From the NCBI GenBank assembly GCA_022710935.1, contig JAKLFY010000058.1:1-40183 (forward strand): a DNA stretch of 40,183 nt, written 5' to 3'. Positions 9,633 to 17,721 of this stretch are shown piece after piece (position 1 is the first letter of the stretch; each line of letters starts with the position of its first letter). The DNA is from Verrucomicrobiota bacterium (GTDB lineage: Bacteria > Verrucomicrobiota > Verrucomicrobiia > Limisphaerales > J093). Below the pieces are notes generated by a model that was not told where the DNA came from, did not search any database, and worked only from the letters and a program-made list of their open reading frames with translations. Position numbers and translations under genes: made by a program.

Positions 9633-11021
9633 ATGCAGACCAATGTGTTCCTGAACGCAGAAGACATGCCGCGGCAATGGTACAATCTTGCCGCAGATCT
9701 CCCATCCCCGCTGCAGCCGCCGCTGGGACCGGGGGGAATCCCGATCAAGCCCGAGATGCTCGCGCCGGTGTTTCCGATGAACATCATCGAGCAGGAGATG
9801 AGCACGGAGCGCTGGATTGACATCCCGGAGGGGATTCTGGAGATGCTCTGGAAATGGCGTCCGTCCCCGCTGCGCCGGGCCGCTGCGCTCGAGAAGGCGC
9901 TGGGCACGCCGGCCAGGATCTTTTACAAGGACGAGAGCGTTTCGCCGCCGGGCAGCCACAAGCCGAACACGGCCGTTGCGCAGGCTTGGTACAACAAGCA
10001 GTTCGGCATCAAGCGGATCACCACCGAGACCGGGGCGGGGCAGTGGGGGAGCGCCCTGGCGTTTGCGTGTTCCCTGCTGGGCCTCGAATGCAAGGTCTTC
10101 ATGGTCCGGATCAGTTTCGACCAAAAGCCGTTCCGCAAGCTGATGATGGCGACGTGGGGAGCCAACTGCGTGGCGAGTCCGTCGACCGAGACGAATGCCG
10201 GGCGCGAGATCCTGGCCAAGCATCCTGACACCCCCGGTTCGCTCGGCATCGCCATCAGCGAGGCGGTCGAGGCGGCCGTGACGGACAGGACGGGCTCGAC
10301 GAGGTACTCGCTGGGGAGCGTGTTGAACCACGTGATGCTCCATCAGACGATCATCGGGTTGGAGGCCAAGAAACAACTGGCGAAGATCGGCATCGACAAG
10401 GTCGATTCCGTCATCGCGTGCGCCGGCGGCGGATCCAACTTCGCCGGGATCGCGTTTCCGTTCGTCAACGACAAGATCAACGGGGCCGAGATCGACATCA
10501 TCCCGGTCGAGCCGACATCGTGTCCCACCATGACCCGGGGGCCGTTCGTTTACGACCATGGCGATGCGGCCAAGATGACGCCGCTTCTGCCCATGCATTC
10601 GCTGGGACATGACTTCATCCCGCCGCCGATTCACGCGGGCGGCCTGCGGTATCACGGCATCGCACCTCTGGTGAGCCAGACCATCGTCGAGGGGCTTGTC
10701 ACACCTCGAGCCATCGACCAGATCGAGTGCTACGAGGCGGCTGTGCTCTTCGCGCGGGTCGAGGGGATCATCCCCGCGCCGGAGACCAGTCACGCCATCG
10801 CGGCTGCGATCCAGGAGGCGAAGAAGGCAAAGGAAGAGGGCAAGGAGAAGGTCATCCTCTTCAACTTCTCGGGGCATGGCCTGATGGACCTGACGGGATA
10901 TGACAGGTTCTTCCAGGGCAAGCTCACCAACTACGCGCTGCCGGCCAGCGAGATGGGGAATGCGATCAAGGAACTCAACGGGTTGCCGCGGCCTAAGGTC
11001 GTTCGCACCGGCAGGTGGTGA
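9633..11021 (+). CDS. Tryptophan synthase beta subunit, TrpB2 type
   Basis: A 462-residue PLP enzyme of the TrpB2 family, which joins indole and serine (or phosphoserine) to form tryptophan without needing tight TrpA binding. The PLP lysine is K110 in [10 protein letters not shown]. Phosphate is bound by [10 protein letters not shown], and the substrate region carries [13 protein letters not shown]. The long N-terminal extension (about residues 1-75) and the length distinguish it from about 400-residue TrpB1. The ATG at 9633 is chosen over an upstream in-frame ATG at 9585 that overlaps trpR. No trpA is visible, which suits indole salvage or a TrpA encoded elsewhere. Confidence 0.93.
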   Translation: MQTNVFLNAEDMPRQWYNLAADLPSPLQPPLGPGGIPIKPEMLAPVFPMNIIEQEMSTERWIDIPEGILEMLWKWRPSPLRRAAALEKALGTPARIFYKDESVSPPGSHKPNTAVAQAWYNKQFGIKRITTETGAGQWGSALAFACSLLGLECKVFMVRISFDQKPFRKLMMATWGANCVASPSTETNAGREILAKHPDTPGSLGIAISEAVEAAVTDRTGSTRYSLGSVLNHVMLHQTIIGLEAKKQLAKIGIDKVDSVIACAGGGSNFAGIAFPFVNDKINGAEIDIIPVEPTSCPTMTRGPFVYDHGDAAKMTPLLPMHSLGHDFIPPPIHAGGLRYHGIAPLVSQTIVEGLVTPRAIDQIECYEAAVLFARVEGIIPAPETSHAIAAAIQEAKKAKEEGKEKVILFNFSGHGLMDLTGYDRFFQGKLTNYALPASEMGNAIKELNGLPRPKVVRTGRW

Positions 11022-11075
11022 GCGGGCCGGGTGCGGTTGTTGTAAGCCCTCCGGTGGCTCTTTGTGAGAGCTGGC

Positions 11076-11105
11076 GGAGGTTCCGCGCTCGAATGCGGGA
11101 CCTCC
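11076..11105. terminator. Inverted repeat after trpB2
   Basis: GGAGGTTCCGC pairs with GCGGGACCTCC (one G-T pair) around an 8-base loop. It lies 55 bp after the trpB2 stop and 20 bp before the next start. No U tract follows, so it may be an mRNA-stability or weak attenuation hairpin rather than a strong terminator. Confidence 0.4.
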
Positions 11106-11124
11106 GTCGGTCCTCGATGGCTCC

Positions 11125-11406
11125 ATGACGCTTCCGGCAGATCCCAACTCGGAGAAGTACTGCCCGCGGCTCGGCCATGCCGTGACGCTTGCCTACTGTG
11201 TCCGCGAGGGGATCGACCGTCCGTGCAGGCTTGTTTTCCGGTGCTGGGAAGGCAGCCTGCCAATTCGCGAGCGCCTTCTCACCCTGTACAAGGAATCGGA
11301 GATCGAAGGGATCGACGCGCCGGCCTCGAAGCTGTCGACGATCCTTGACATTATCGCGCGGGCGCAGCGCACTTCCGAGGGGCCGGGTGCCGGCTCCGGA
11401 ACATAA
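11125..11406 (+). CDS. Small cysteine-rich conserved hypothetical protein
   Basis: A 93-residue protein. Residues 13-40 carry four cysteines (C13, C25, C34, C40, spacing 11-8-5) with a conserved-looking CPRLGH motif, a pattern suited to zinc or an iron-sulfur cluster. Similar small proteins with 'CPRLGH...YC......PC....CW' occur in several phyla, notably sulfate reducers, without known function. The C-terminal half is a predicted helix (LSTILDIIARAQ). It sits 3 bp before the peptidase gene and 103 bp after trpB2, so it probably belongs to one of those transcripts. A redox or regulatory role is only a guess. Confidence 0.65.
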   Translation: MTLPADPNSEKYCPRLGHAVTLAYCVREGIDRPCRLVFRCWEGSLPIRERLLTLYKESEIEGIDAPASKLSTILDIIARAQRTSEGPGAGSGT

Positions 11407-11409
11407 CCT

Positions 11410-12762
11410 ATGATGCTGAGGAACTGGAATGGTTGTTTGGCGGGCTGCCTGCTGGCTGCCGGCGCATTGGCTCAGGCCCCCGCGGCCTCGCGCGACGCGG
11501 CCCACTACAAGGAGTTCAACCTGCTCGAGCGCGAGATCCAGGAGGAGGATGCCAGGGACAGGGCACGCGCGGAGCGGAAGGGTGTGGCGTTCAAGCCGTC
11601 CGAGCGCAAGCCGGAGAAGCGGCTCACTCTGGACTTGACCCGGCTCGAGCGGCCTCGGGCGAAGGAGGAGTTCGCTTTGCTGGGGCACTTGCCGCCGAAG
11701 CGGCAATGGTGGACGGGGAACTGCTGGTGTTTTGCGGCGACCTCCCTGATGGAATCGGAGGTGCTGCGCCAGAGCGGTCGGGAAATCAAGCTCTCGGAGA
11801 TGCACACCGTCTACTGGGAGTTTGTGGAGAAGGCGCGCGAGTTCGTGCGGACCAAGGGCGCGAGCCTGTTCGATGAGGGGTCGGAGTCCGAAGCGCTTCT
11901 TCTGCGCTGGAAACAGTACGGGGCGGTTCCCGAGTCGGCCTACACCGGTCTGCCTGGCGGGACCGCCGTGTTCGATCAGGGGCCGATGATGGAGGAGGCT
12001 CTCGGGTATCTGAACATGGTCAGGGAGGGGGGCCACTGGGACGAGTCGATCGTCACGGGCCACATCCGGACGATCCTCGACCGGCATCTGGGGGCACCGC
12101 CGGCCACGGTGAAAGTGGATGGGAAGGATCTCACGCCGCGGGAGTACGTGCGGGACGTGCTGCGGATCAACGTGGAGGATTACGTCGAATTCATGTCGAC
12201 ACTCGAAGCCCCGTTCTGGACCAAGGCCGAGTTCAAGGTGCCGGACAACTATTGGCACAGCACCGAGTACCACAACGTGCCGCTGGAAGACTGGTACGCG
12301 GGTTTGCGGCAGGCGATCGAGGCGGGCTACTCGGTGGCGGTCGGCGGCGACACCTCGGAGGTGGGCTACGATGCGAGCGAGGATGTGGGGATTGTGCCGA
12401 CGTTCGACATTCCCGGCGGATACATCGACCAGGCGGCGCGCGAATTTCGCTTCGCCAACAAGACCACGGGGGACGATCATGGCGTGCACCTGGTCGGATA
12501 CAAACGCATGGGGGACCGCGATTGGTACCTGGCAAAGGACTCCGGTCGCGGCGGACAGCGAGGCGTGCCCGGCTACTACTTCTACCGGGACGATTACGTG
12601 CGGCTCAAGATGCTCACGTTCCTGGTCCACAAGGACGGCGTGCGCGGTCTCTTGGCTCGATTTGCCGAGAAGGCAGCCGCGGATCCCGCCGCGAAGTCGG
12701 CCCGGAATGAGGTTTCCGGGTCAACCGGTCGCAGGGGCAGGGGAGGCGGAGCCCGAACCTGA
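11410..12762 (+). CDS. Exported papain-like (C1) cysteine peptidase
   Basis: 450 residues with an N-terminal signal peptide (MMLRNWNGCLAGCLLAAGAL, cleavage near ALAQA). The peptidase resembles the bleomycin hydrolase/PepC branch of family C1. The nucleophile is C105 in WWTGNCWCFAATS, the base is H357 in DDHGVHLVGY, and the orienting position is D377 in LAKDSGRGG, where papain has Asn. The 'CFAATSLMESEVLR' helix and the GYYFYRDDYVRLKMLTF C-terminus are typical of this bacterial branch. A basic and Ala-rich tail ends the protein. It starts 3 bp after the preceding stop and is followed by a sulfatase after 11 bp. An envelope aminopeptidase or endopeptidase role is likely. Confidence 0.85.
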   Translation: MMLRNWNGCLAGCLLAAGALAQAPAASRDAAHYKEFNLLEREIQEEDARDRARAERKGVAFKPSERKPEKRLTLDLTRLERPRAKEEFALLGHLPPKRQWWTGNCWCFAATSLMESEVLRQSGREIKLSEMHTVYWEFVEKAREFVRTKGASLFDEGSESEALLLRWKQYGAVPESAYTGLPGGTAVFDQGPMMEEALGYLNMVREGGHWDESIVTGHIRTILDRHLGAPPATVKVDGKDLTPREYVRDVLRINVEDYVEFMSTLEAPFWTKAEFKVPDNYWHSTEYHNVPLEDWYAGLRQAIEAGYSVAVGGDTSEVGYDASEDVGIVPTFDIPGGYIDQAAREFRFANKTTGDDHGVHLVGYKRMGDRDWYLAKDSGRGGQRGVPGYYFYRDDYVRLKMLTFLVHKDGVRGLLARFAEKAAADPAAKSARNEVSGSTGRRGRGGGART

Positions 12763-12773
12763 ACGGCATTGGC

Positions 12774-14591
12774 ATGCGTTGGCAGCCCATCACCCTCGCC
12801 GCCGCGCTGCTGGGCGCGGTGGGCCTGAACCACGCATCCGAGCGTCCGAACGTTGTCTGGATCACCAGCGAGGACAACAGCCCGTATCTTGGCTGCTACG
12901 GGGATCGGCTGGCTCAGACGCCGCATTTGGACCGTCTTGCCGCCCAGGGTGTGCGCTATCGCAACGCGTTCGCCAACGCCCCCGTCTGCTCCGCCGCGCG
13001 CACAACGCTCATCACGGGCATGTACGCCTCGTCGCTGGGCGCACACAACCACCGCAGCAGCGTGGCAATCCCGAATCGGTTCGGGCTTTACCCGGAGCAC
13101 CTGCGCCGGGCGGGCTACTACTGTTCCAACAACGCGAAGACGGACTACAACCTCGAAGGCAGACCCCGACCGTGGGACGCGAGCAGCAATCGGGCGCACT
13201 ACCGCGATCGCGCCCCGGGTCAGCCCTTCTTCGCCGTGTTCAACCTCACAACCAGCCACGAGAGCCAGGTCGCGCCCCGGCCAGGCAAGACGGCCTTCCG
13301 CGTTCCGCCGGAGAACGTCCCGCTGCCACCGTATCATCCCGACACGGCGGAGATTCGGCGGGACTGGGCGAATTACTACGATCAGATGACCCTGATGGAC
13401 GCGCAGGCGGGCGGGGTGCTGGCCGAGTTGGAGCAATCCGGCCTCGACGCCGATACGATCGTCTTTTACTACAGCGATCACGGCGGCGCCCTCCCGCGCG
13501 GCAAGCGCAACATCCACGATTCCGGCACTCGAGTGCCGTTGATCATTCGATTCCCGGAGAAATGGCGGCACCTGGCGCCGGCCGGGCCGGGCCAATGGGT
13601 CGACGATCCGGTGAGCTTCGTCGATCTTCCCGCGACCGTCATGAGTCTGTGCGGGGTGGGCATTCCCTCGAATTACCAGGGCAGGCCGTTCCTCGGGGAT
13701 CGGACGATGCCGCCCCGCGAGCACGTCTTTTTGTTCCGAGGCCGGATGGACGAGCGATACGATACGGTGCGCGCCGTGCGGGACAGGGGATTTCGCTACG
13801 TGCGCAATTACTCGCCGCATCGTCCCTGGGGTCAGCATTACAGCTATCCGTTCGAGGTTCAGCCGAGCATGCGCGCATGGCATGCGGAGTTCGTCGCCGG
13901 GCGCTGCAACGAGATCCAGTCCGCCTACTGGCAGCCCAAGCCGTCCGAGGAGTTCTACGAACTGGCCGGCGATCCGTTCGAGCTGCGCAACCGCATCGGG
14001 GAGCCGGGCCATGCCGGGCGGATTGCCGAACTGCGGGCGGCGTTGAGGGCGGAGATCCTTGCCACGCGCGACACGGGCTTTATCCCCGAGGGGATGTTCG
14101 CGAAGCTCGCGGGGTCGGGGACTGTGTACGACTATGCGCAGAGCGCCGCTTACCCGCTGGACCGCGTGCTCGATCTGGCCGACAAGGCCTCGGACGGCGA
14201 CCCTGTTCACCTGGCGGCTCTGGGCGCCGCGCTCGACGATCCGCATCCGGTCATTCGTTACTGGGCGGCGACCGGGTGTCTCATCCTGCGGGGCAAGGCG
14301 GCATCCGAGAAGACGAAGCTGCGGGCGCTCCTGGGTGATGCGTGGGCGGATGTCCGGGTCGTTGCCGCGGAGGCGATTGCTCATCTTGGCGAGCCGGAGG
14401 CCGCGGTCGAGGCGCTGGGGGCGGTGCTCGAGACCGGCACCCTGCATGAGGCTCTCGCCGCGCAGAATGCAATCGATTACCTGTGGCAGGGCGGGCTCGT
14501 GACTCTCGCTCGGGCGCACGATCTGGTGCGCGCCTCGAAGCATGGGGAGCCCGGTGACCGCATCCCGCGCCATTTGGGGAGCCAAGAGTGA
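12774..14591 (+). CDS. Exported sulfatase with C-terminal helical repeats
   Basis: 605 residues with a signal peptide (about residues 1-21). The alkaline-phosphatase-superfamily sulfatase domain (about 24-420) hydrolyses sulfate esters or sulfamates, probably from algal or host polysaccharides. The metal ligands lie in NVVWITSEDNSPYLGCYG. The formylglycine precursor is C72 in the CSAAR motif, which has Ala rather than Pro at the third position. YYSDHGGALPRGKRNIHDSG holds further ligands. Overall it is most like N-sulfoglucosamine sulfohydrolase-type enzymes. Residues about 460-600 form HEAT-like helices (HPVIRYWAATGCLILRG, DVRVVAAEAIAHLGEPEAA). It lies 11 bp after the peptidase stop, so co-transcription is likely. 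Confidence 0.92.
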   Translation: MRWQPITLAAALLGAVGLNHASERPNVVWITSEDNSPYLGCYGDRLAQTPHLDRLAAQGVRYRNAFANAPVCSAARTTLITGMYASSLGAHNHRSSVAIPNRFGLYPEHLRRAGYYCSNNAKTDYNLEGRPRPWDASSNRAHYRDRAPGQPFFAVFNLTTSHESQVAPRPGKTAFRVPPENVPLPPYHPDTAEIRRDWANYYDQMTLMDAQAGGVLAELEQSGLDADTIVFYYSDHGGALPRGKRNIHDSGTRVPLIIRFPEKWRHLAPAGPGQWVDDPVSFVDLPATVMSLCGVGIPSNYQGRPFLGDRTMPPREHVFLFRGRMDERYDTVRAVRDRGFRYVRNYSPHRPWGQHYSYPFEVQPSMRAWHAEFVAGRCNEIQSAYWQPKPSEEFYELAGDPFELRNRIGEPGHAGRIAELRAALRAEILATRDTGFIPEGMFAKLAGSGTVYDYAQSAAYPLDRVLDLADKASDGDPVHLAALGAALDDPHPVIRYWAATGCLILRGKAASEKTKLRALLGDAWADVRVVAAEAIAHLGEPEAAVEALGAVLETGTLHEALAAQNAIDYLWQGGLVTLARAHDLVRASKHGEPGDRIPRHLGSQE

Positions 14592-14620
14592 AACGTGCCT
14601 TCTCCGAGAACCGGCGTCCC

Positions 14621-14696
14621 GTAGCCGCGGACGTGAGTCCGCGCCATCTCGCTCCGTCGAGGGCAAGAATCAGCGCCGACTCACGTCGGCGGCTAC
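14621..14696. repeat. GTAGCCGC intergenic hairpin repeat
   Basis: Two 23-nt arms at 14621-14643 and 14674-14696 form an inverted repeat with two mismatched positions and a 30-base loop. The arms begin GTAGCCGC and end GCGGCTAC around an ACGTGAGTC/GACTCACGT core. Such units are a recognisable intergenic repeat in Verrucomicrobiota genomes. It sits 30 bp downstream of the sulfatase stop. Confidence 0.75.
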
Positions 14697-14739
14697 AAAC
14701 CGATTCACGGTCTCCGTGCGTTTTAAGAAAGAAACTTCA

Positions 14740-14905
14740 CTCTCGATGAACCTCGGATTGGAAAGCGGCGCTGAAGCGCACGCACTCCAGACGCTGGCGC
14801 GCCTTCGTGGGCGGCTTCGAGCCTCGCGAAGCGCTCCGAAGCGCCGGCTTGCAGCGGGCTTGACGCACAGAGGTGCCGCAGCGGTTCATGGTCCCCATGT
14901 GAACT
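14740..14905. other. Repeat-like gene-free DNA before the sulfatase remnant
   Basis: No gene. The stretch from about 14756 to 14860 (AAAGCGGCGCTGAAGCGCAC, then CTCCAGACGCTGGCGCGCCT and a GAAGCGCTCCGAAGC palindrome) has the look of a dispersed intergenic repeat in this group of bacteria. Only one copy lies in this window. Confidence 0.35.
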
Positions 14906-14930
14906 AGCCAATTGAGTGAAAGTGGTTCTC

Positions 14931-15260
14931 ATGCGCACTGCATTCCTGCTCGTCCCCTCCGCGATTCTCTGGGTTGGCGGTTTTTCCGCTGGCGCCGCCG
15001 CTGCGAAGGCGAACATCATTCTGATCACGGCGGACGATCTGGGCTACGGCGATCTCGGCTGCTACGGGGCCCCCGCCATCCGCACGCCGCATCTGGACCG
15101 GATGGCGGCGGAGGGATTGCGCTTTACGGCCGCGATCCGTCGGAGAAGCGCAATGTCGCCAAGGACCAGGCCGACGTGCTCGCGCAGATTCAGAAGGTGG
15201 TGCAGGCGCATCAGGACGGCGTCGTGCCCGGGCGTCCGCAGCTCCAGCAGTTTCGAGGCT
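14931..15260 (+). pseudogene. Sulfatase pseudogene with a large internal deletion
   Basis: From the ATG at 14931 the frame gives a signal peptide ([20 protein letters not shown]) and an intact sulfatase start ([20 protein letters not shown] then [12 protein letters not shown]). At about 15122-15130 the reading shifts by one frame and continues as the C-terminal end of a sulfatase ([20 protein letters not shown], then a GVVPGRPQL ending). Everything between, including the CxPxR active-site motif and about 300 or more residues, is missing. The join at one point with both ends retained shows an internal deletion in an arylsulfatase-type gene. Any product would be inactive. Confidence 0.85.
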
Positions 15261-15352
15261 CTCACGGGAGTTGCCCCATTTGCCGCTTGTGGGCGAGCCG
15301 GGCCGGGCTTAGGATCGAGGGCACACCGAAACAAAGAAACCGATTGAGGCTT

Positions 15353-16366
15353 ATGAAGAAACCAATGTGCTGGGGAATCGCGCGTCCGTTGTGCTGGCTG
15401 GCTCTGGGCGTGCTCTGCGGCGTTTCTCTTTGGGCGCAGGCGCCGCGCGGGGCTGGGCCTTACGGCGAGTGGCTCGTGAAAGCCGAGTTCAACGGGCGGC
15501 AGATGGAATCGATCCTCACCTTTGCGCGGAACCCTCAGGGCGCGCTGACGGGTCAGTGGATCAGTTTGTGGGGTCTGAACGATCTCGAGGACGTGCGGTT
15601 CGAGGATGGGCAGCTCACCTTCAAGCAGGTGGTGCGTCTGCCCAACGACGAAACCATGACCTCGCAATTCAAGGGCGCCATCGCCAATCGGCAACTGACC
15701 GGCACCGTGTCGAGTGATCGCGGCGAGTACAGCCTGACCGGCGAGCGCCGCCCGCGCATGTCGCGCGCCGTGGGCGATTGGGACATGACGGTCAAGATGG
15801 GCGAGCGCGAGTATACCGGAAAACTGATCATCCGGCCCGGCCCGGACAACACGCTCAAGGCGGAGTGGAAGAGCGAACGGGGCGAGACGACGATTGCGGA
15901 CGTCGCGCTCGAGCGGAACACCCTTCGGTTCAAGCGGACAACCAAGATGCAGGACCGCGAGTGGTCCGCCACGTTCGAGGGAACTCTGCAGCGCGACACG
16001 CTGACGGGCACTTTCACATCCGAGCGCGGCGAGGCGGCGGCTGAAGGCAAGCGGGTGGGAGCCGCCCTGGTTGGCGATTGGATTCTCGAACTGACCACCG
16101 ACCGCGGCACGCGCAAGCAACGGCTGCGGGTTCATCCGGATTTCACCGGCCTCTACGGTGCGGCGGCGCTCGAGAAGATACGGTTCGAGGGCGATCAGGT
16201 CGGATTCGACATGGTCCGGCAGTTTGGCGACCGCACCTTCGAGATGAAGTTCGCGGGTAAGCTGGCGGGATCGAAACTCGAGGGCGAGCTGAGTTCCGAG
16301 CGCGGCAGCACCAAAGTGGCCGGCACGAAGGTTGTGCGGGCGATGGGCGCGCGCGAGACCCGGTAA
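15353..16366 (+). CDS. Exported protein of three tandem beta-rich repeats
   Basis: 337 residues from the ATG at 15353. The signal peptide is about residues 1-29 (LALGVLCGVSLWAQA). The mature part has three repeats of about 95-100 residues. Each begins with a G-x-W strand (GEWLVKAEF, GDWDMTVKM, GDWILELTT), has a middle segment of the type I-x-x-V/I-x-F-x-x-x-x-L-x-F, and ends with L-x-G-x-x-x-S-x-R-G. The pattern is of an up-and-down beta-barrel or lipocalin-like sheet. I know no assigned function. It lies just after the sulfatase remnant and may have been co-transcribed with that gene. Confidence 0.75.
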   Translation: MKKPMCWGIARPLCWLALGVLCGVSLWAQAPRGAGPYGEWLVKAEFNGRQMESILTFARNPQGALTGQWISLWGLNDLEDVRFEDGQLTFKQVVRLPNDETMTSQFKGAIANRQLTGTVSSDRGEYSLTGERRPRMSRAVGDWDMTVKMGEREYTGKLIIRPGPDNTLKAEWKSERGETTIADVALERNTLRFKRTTKMQDREWSATFEGTLQRDTLTGTFTSERGEAAAEGKRVGAALVGDWILELTTDRGTRKQRLRVHPDFTGLYGAAALEKIRFEGDQVGFDMVRQFGDRTFEMKFAGKLAGSKLEGELSSERGSTKVAGTKVVRAMGARETR

Positions 16367-16445
16367 AGTCCGGCGGCGTCGGCGCTCAGCCGCACAGCAG
16401 TCATCCTGCGAGGTCTGACCGTCTCCTGTGCACGGGCGGGTCGTC

Positions 16446-17258
16446 CTATGCGGGCGAGAGCCATTTACGGCGGCGCGCCAGGCCCTCGAGCGAGTTCTTG
16501 ATCCTGACCATTTGCTCCGCTTGCTCACGACGCAATTGTCCGCGCAGCGGGGCGGACTGCGGTCCGCTCCAATGCCGGCGCAACGCGGTCATGGTCAAGG
16601 CGAGGTTCTGGCGGTCCCCCGTGGTTTCCTGGGCGGCAATCAAGGCGGCGAGCAGGGCGTCGCGGGCCTGGCGCTTGCGGCGGAGGCCGAGTTCGCGCAG
16701 GTAACGCCACCAGCGCAGTGTCCGGCGGAACTCGTGCTGGTCGGCCGCTCTCAGCCCAGAAAAGCGAGGCAGCGCGTCGCGCGCGGCCGCTTCATAGCGG
16801 CGTTTGAGCTTGCGCGCGCGCCTGGCCAGGCTGGCTGGGGCAGTGTCGGCGTCCGCGATCTTGCCCATTGCGTTGAGCAGGCCCGGGGGCGGCGGCCGAA
16901 GCCGGTGGCGGCTGGTGCGCCAGAGCTGATCGCGGGCCTGTTGGCACGCCTCGGACGCTGCCGAACTGTTCTGTTCCTTCCGCAGCCATTCGATCGCGAC
17001 ATCGAGATCGCGAACGGGACTGGTGAGCTTCGAGATTTCATGAGCCCACGCGCGGAAGGAGGCGGCGACATGCGGATCGAGCAGGGGCCGACCGACGCGC
17101 ACAAACAGGCGCAATCGCCGCAATGTGACCCGCAACTCATGGATTTGCTCGGCGTCCCCCCGCCGTCGACATTGACGAATCAAAGTGCGCAATCCCGAGA
17201 GCAGGCGCTGCCGGCCTCGCAGCCAGTGTCGGAAAAGGCTCCTGGGCTTCATGACCAT
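16446..17258 (-). CDS. CHAD-domain protein
   Basis: About 270 residues from the ATG at 17258; an ATG at 17252 is equally possible. An earlier in-frame start at 17408 would add a low-complexity Arg/Pro segment. The CHAD (conserved histidine alpha-helical) domain binds inorganic polyphosphate and is often found with CYTH phosphatases. The signature QIHELRVTLRRLRLFVRVGR matches the family's H-x-x-R-V-x-x-R-R-x-R motif, and a second basic helical half (HEFRRTLRWWRYLRELGLRR) follows. No CYTH domain is fused or adjacent. The protein is strongly basic throughout, which fits polyanion binding in the cytoplasm. Confidence 0.85.
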   Translation of the reverse strand: MVMKPRSLFRHWLRGRQRLLSGLRTLIRQCRRRGDAEQIHELRVTLRRLRLFVRVGRPLLDPHVAASFRAWAHEISKLTSPVRDLDVAIEWLRKEQNSSAASEACQQARDQLWRTSRHRLRPPPPGLLNAMGKIADADTAPASLARRARKLKRRYEAAARDALPRFSGLRAADQHEFRRTLRWWRYLRELGLRRKRQARDALLAALIAAQETTGDRQNLALTMTALRRHWSGPQSAPLRGQLRREQAEQMVRIKNSLEGLARRRKWLSPA

Positions 17259-17721
17259 CGACAGGACTGTGGCGCGTCGGGCGGCACTGGCGCAAACGGG
17301 GGGCGAGACGCGGTGCGGGGGCCGCCTGGAGACACGAGTGGCTTGTTCACGATGAGCTTCGGCCGGGCGTCCATGCCGGCCGCCTGATCCGGTTGTTGGA
17401 TAAGCCAACCGGGCGATCTTACCCGCCGATGAAGGGCGGGCAACACCGCGTGTGTCACATTTGTGTGACGGCGCTCGAGAGCCGCGCCATGCTGGGGCGC
17501 ATCATGCGCAGCGCGGCCAAGCCGCAACCGAGGCGATGGAACCTTCGCAAGTGCCTGGCTCCGGCAGTCTTCCCGGTCGCCGCGCCGCGATGGCGCTGAC
17601 GCGCAGGAAATGGTGTGAGGAGAACAAGAACTCAGCCGCAGAAATCGCTCGCAGCCTGCGAGCAATCTCAACGATTGCAGTGCGGAGATGCCGACGTGTC
17701 ACGAGGACGGGCGGGGCGGGC
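17259..17721. other. Intergenic stretch between CHAD and M50 genes
   Basis: About 460 bp with no convincing gene. It holds a CCCGCC/GGCGGG hairpin near 17422-17440 and the palindrome GTCACATTTGTGTGAC at 17454-17469. Confidence 0.45.
17454..17469. promoter_or_regulatory. Palindrome upstream of the CHAD gene
   Basis: GTCACATTTGTGTGAC is a 6-bp inverted repeat with a 4-bp centre, about 195 bp upstream of the CHAD gene start. It could be an operator; no cognate regulator is recognised. Confidence 0.3.

Noticed and set aside
12119..14338. A 739-codon plus-strand frame overlapping the peptidase and sulfatase genes
   Set aside because: Arg/Ser/Pro-rich translation spanning two real genes in another frame.
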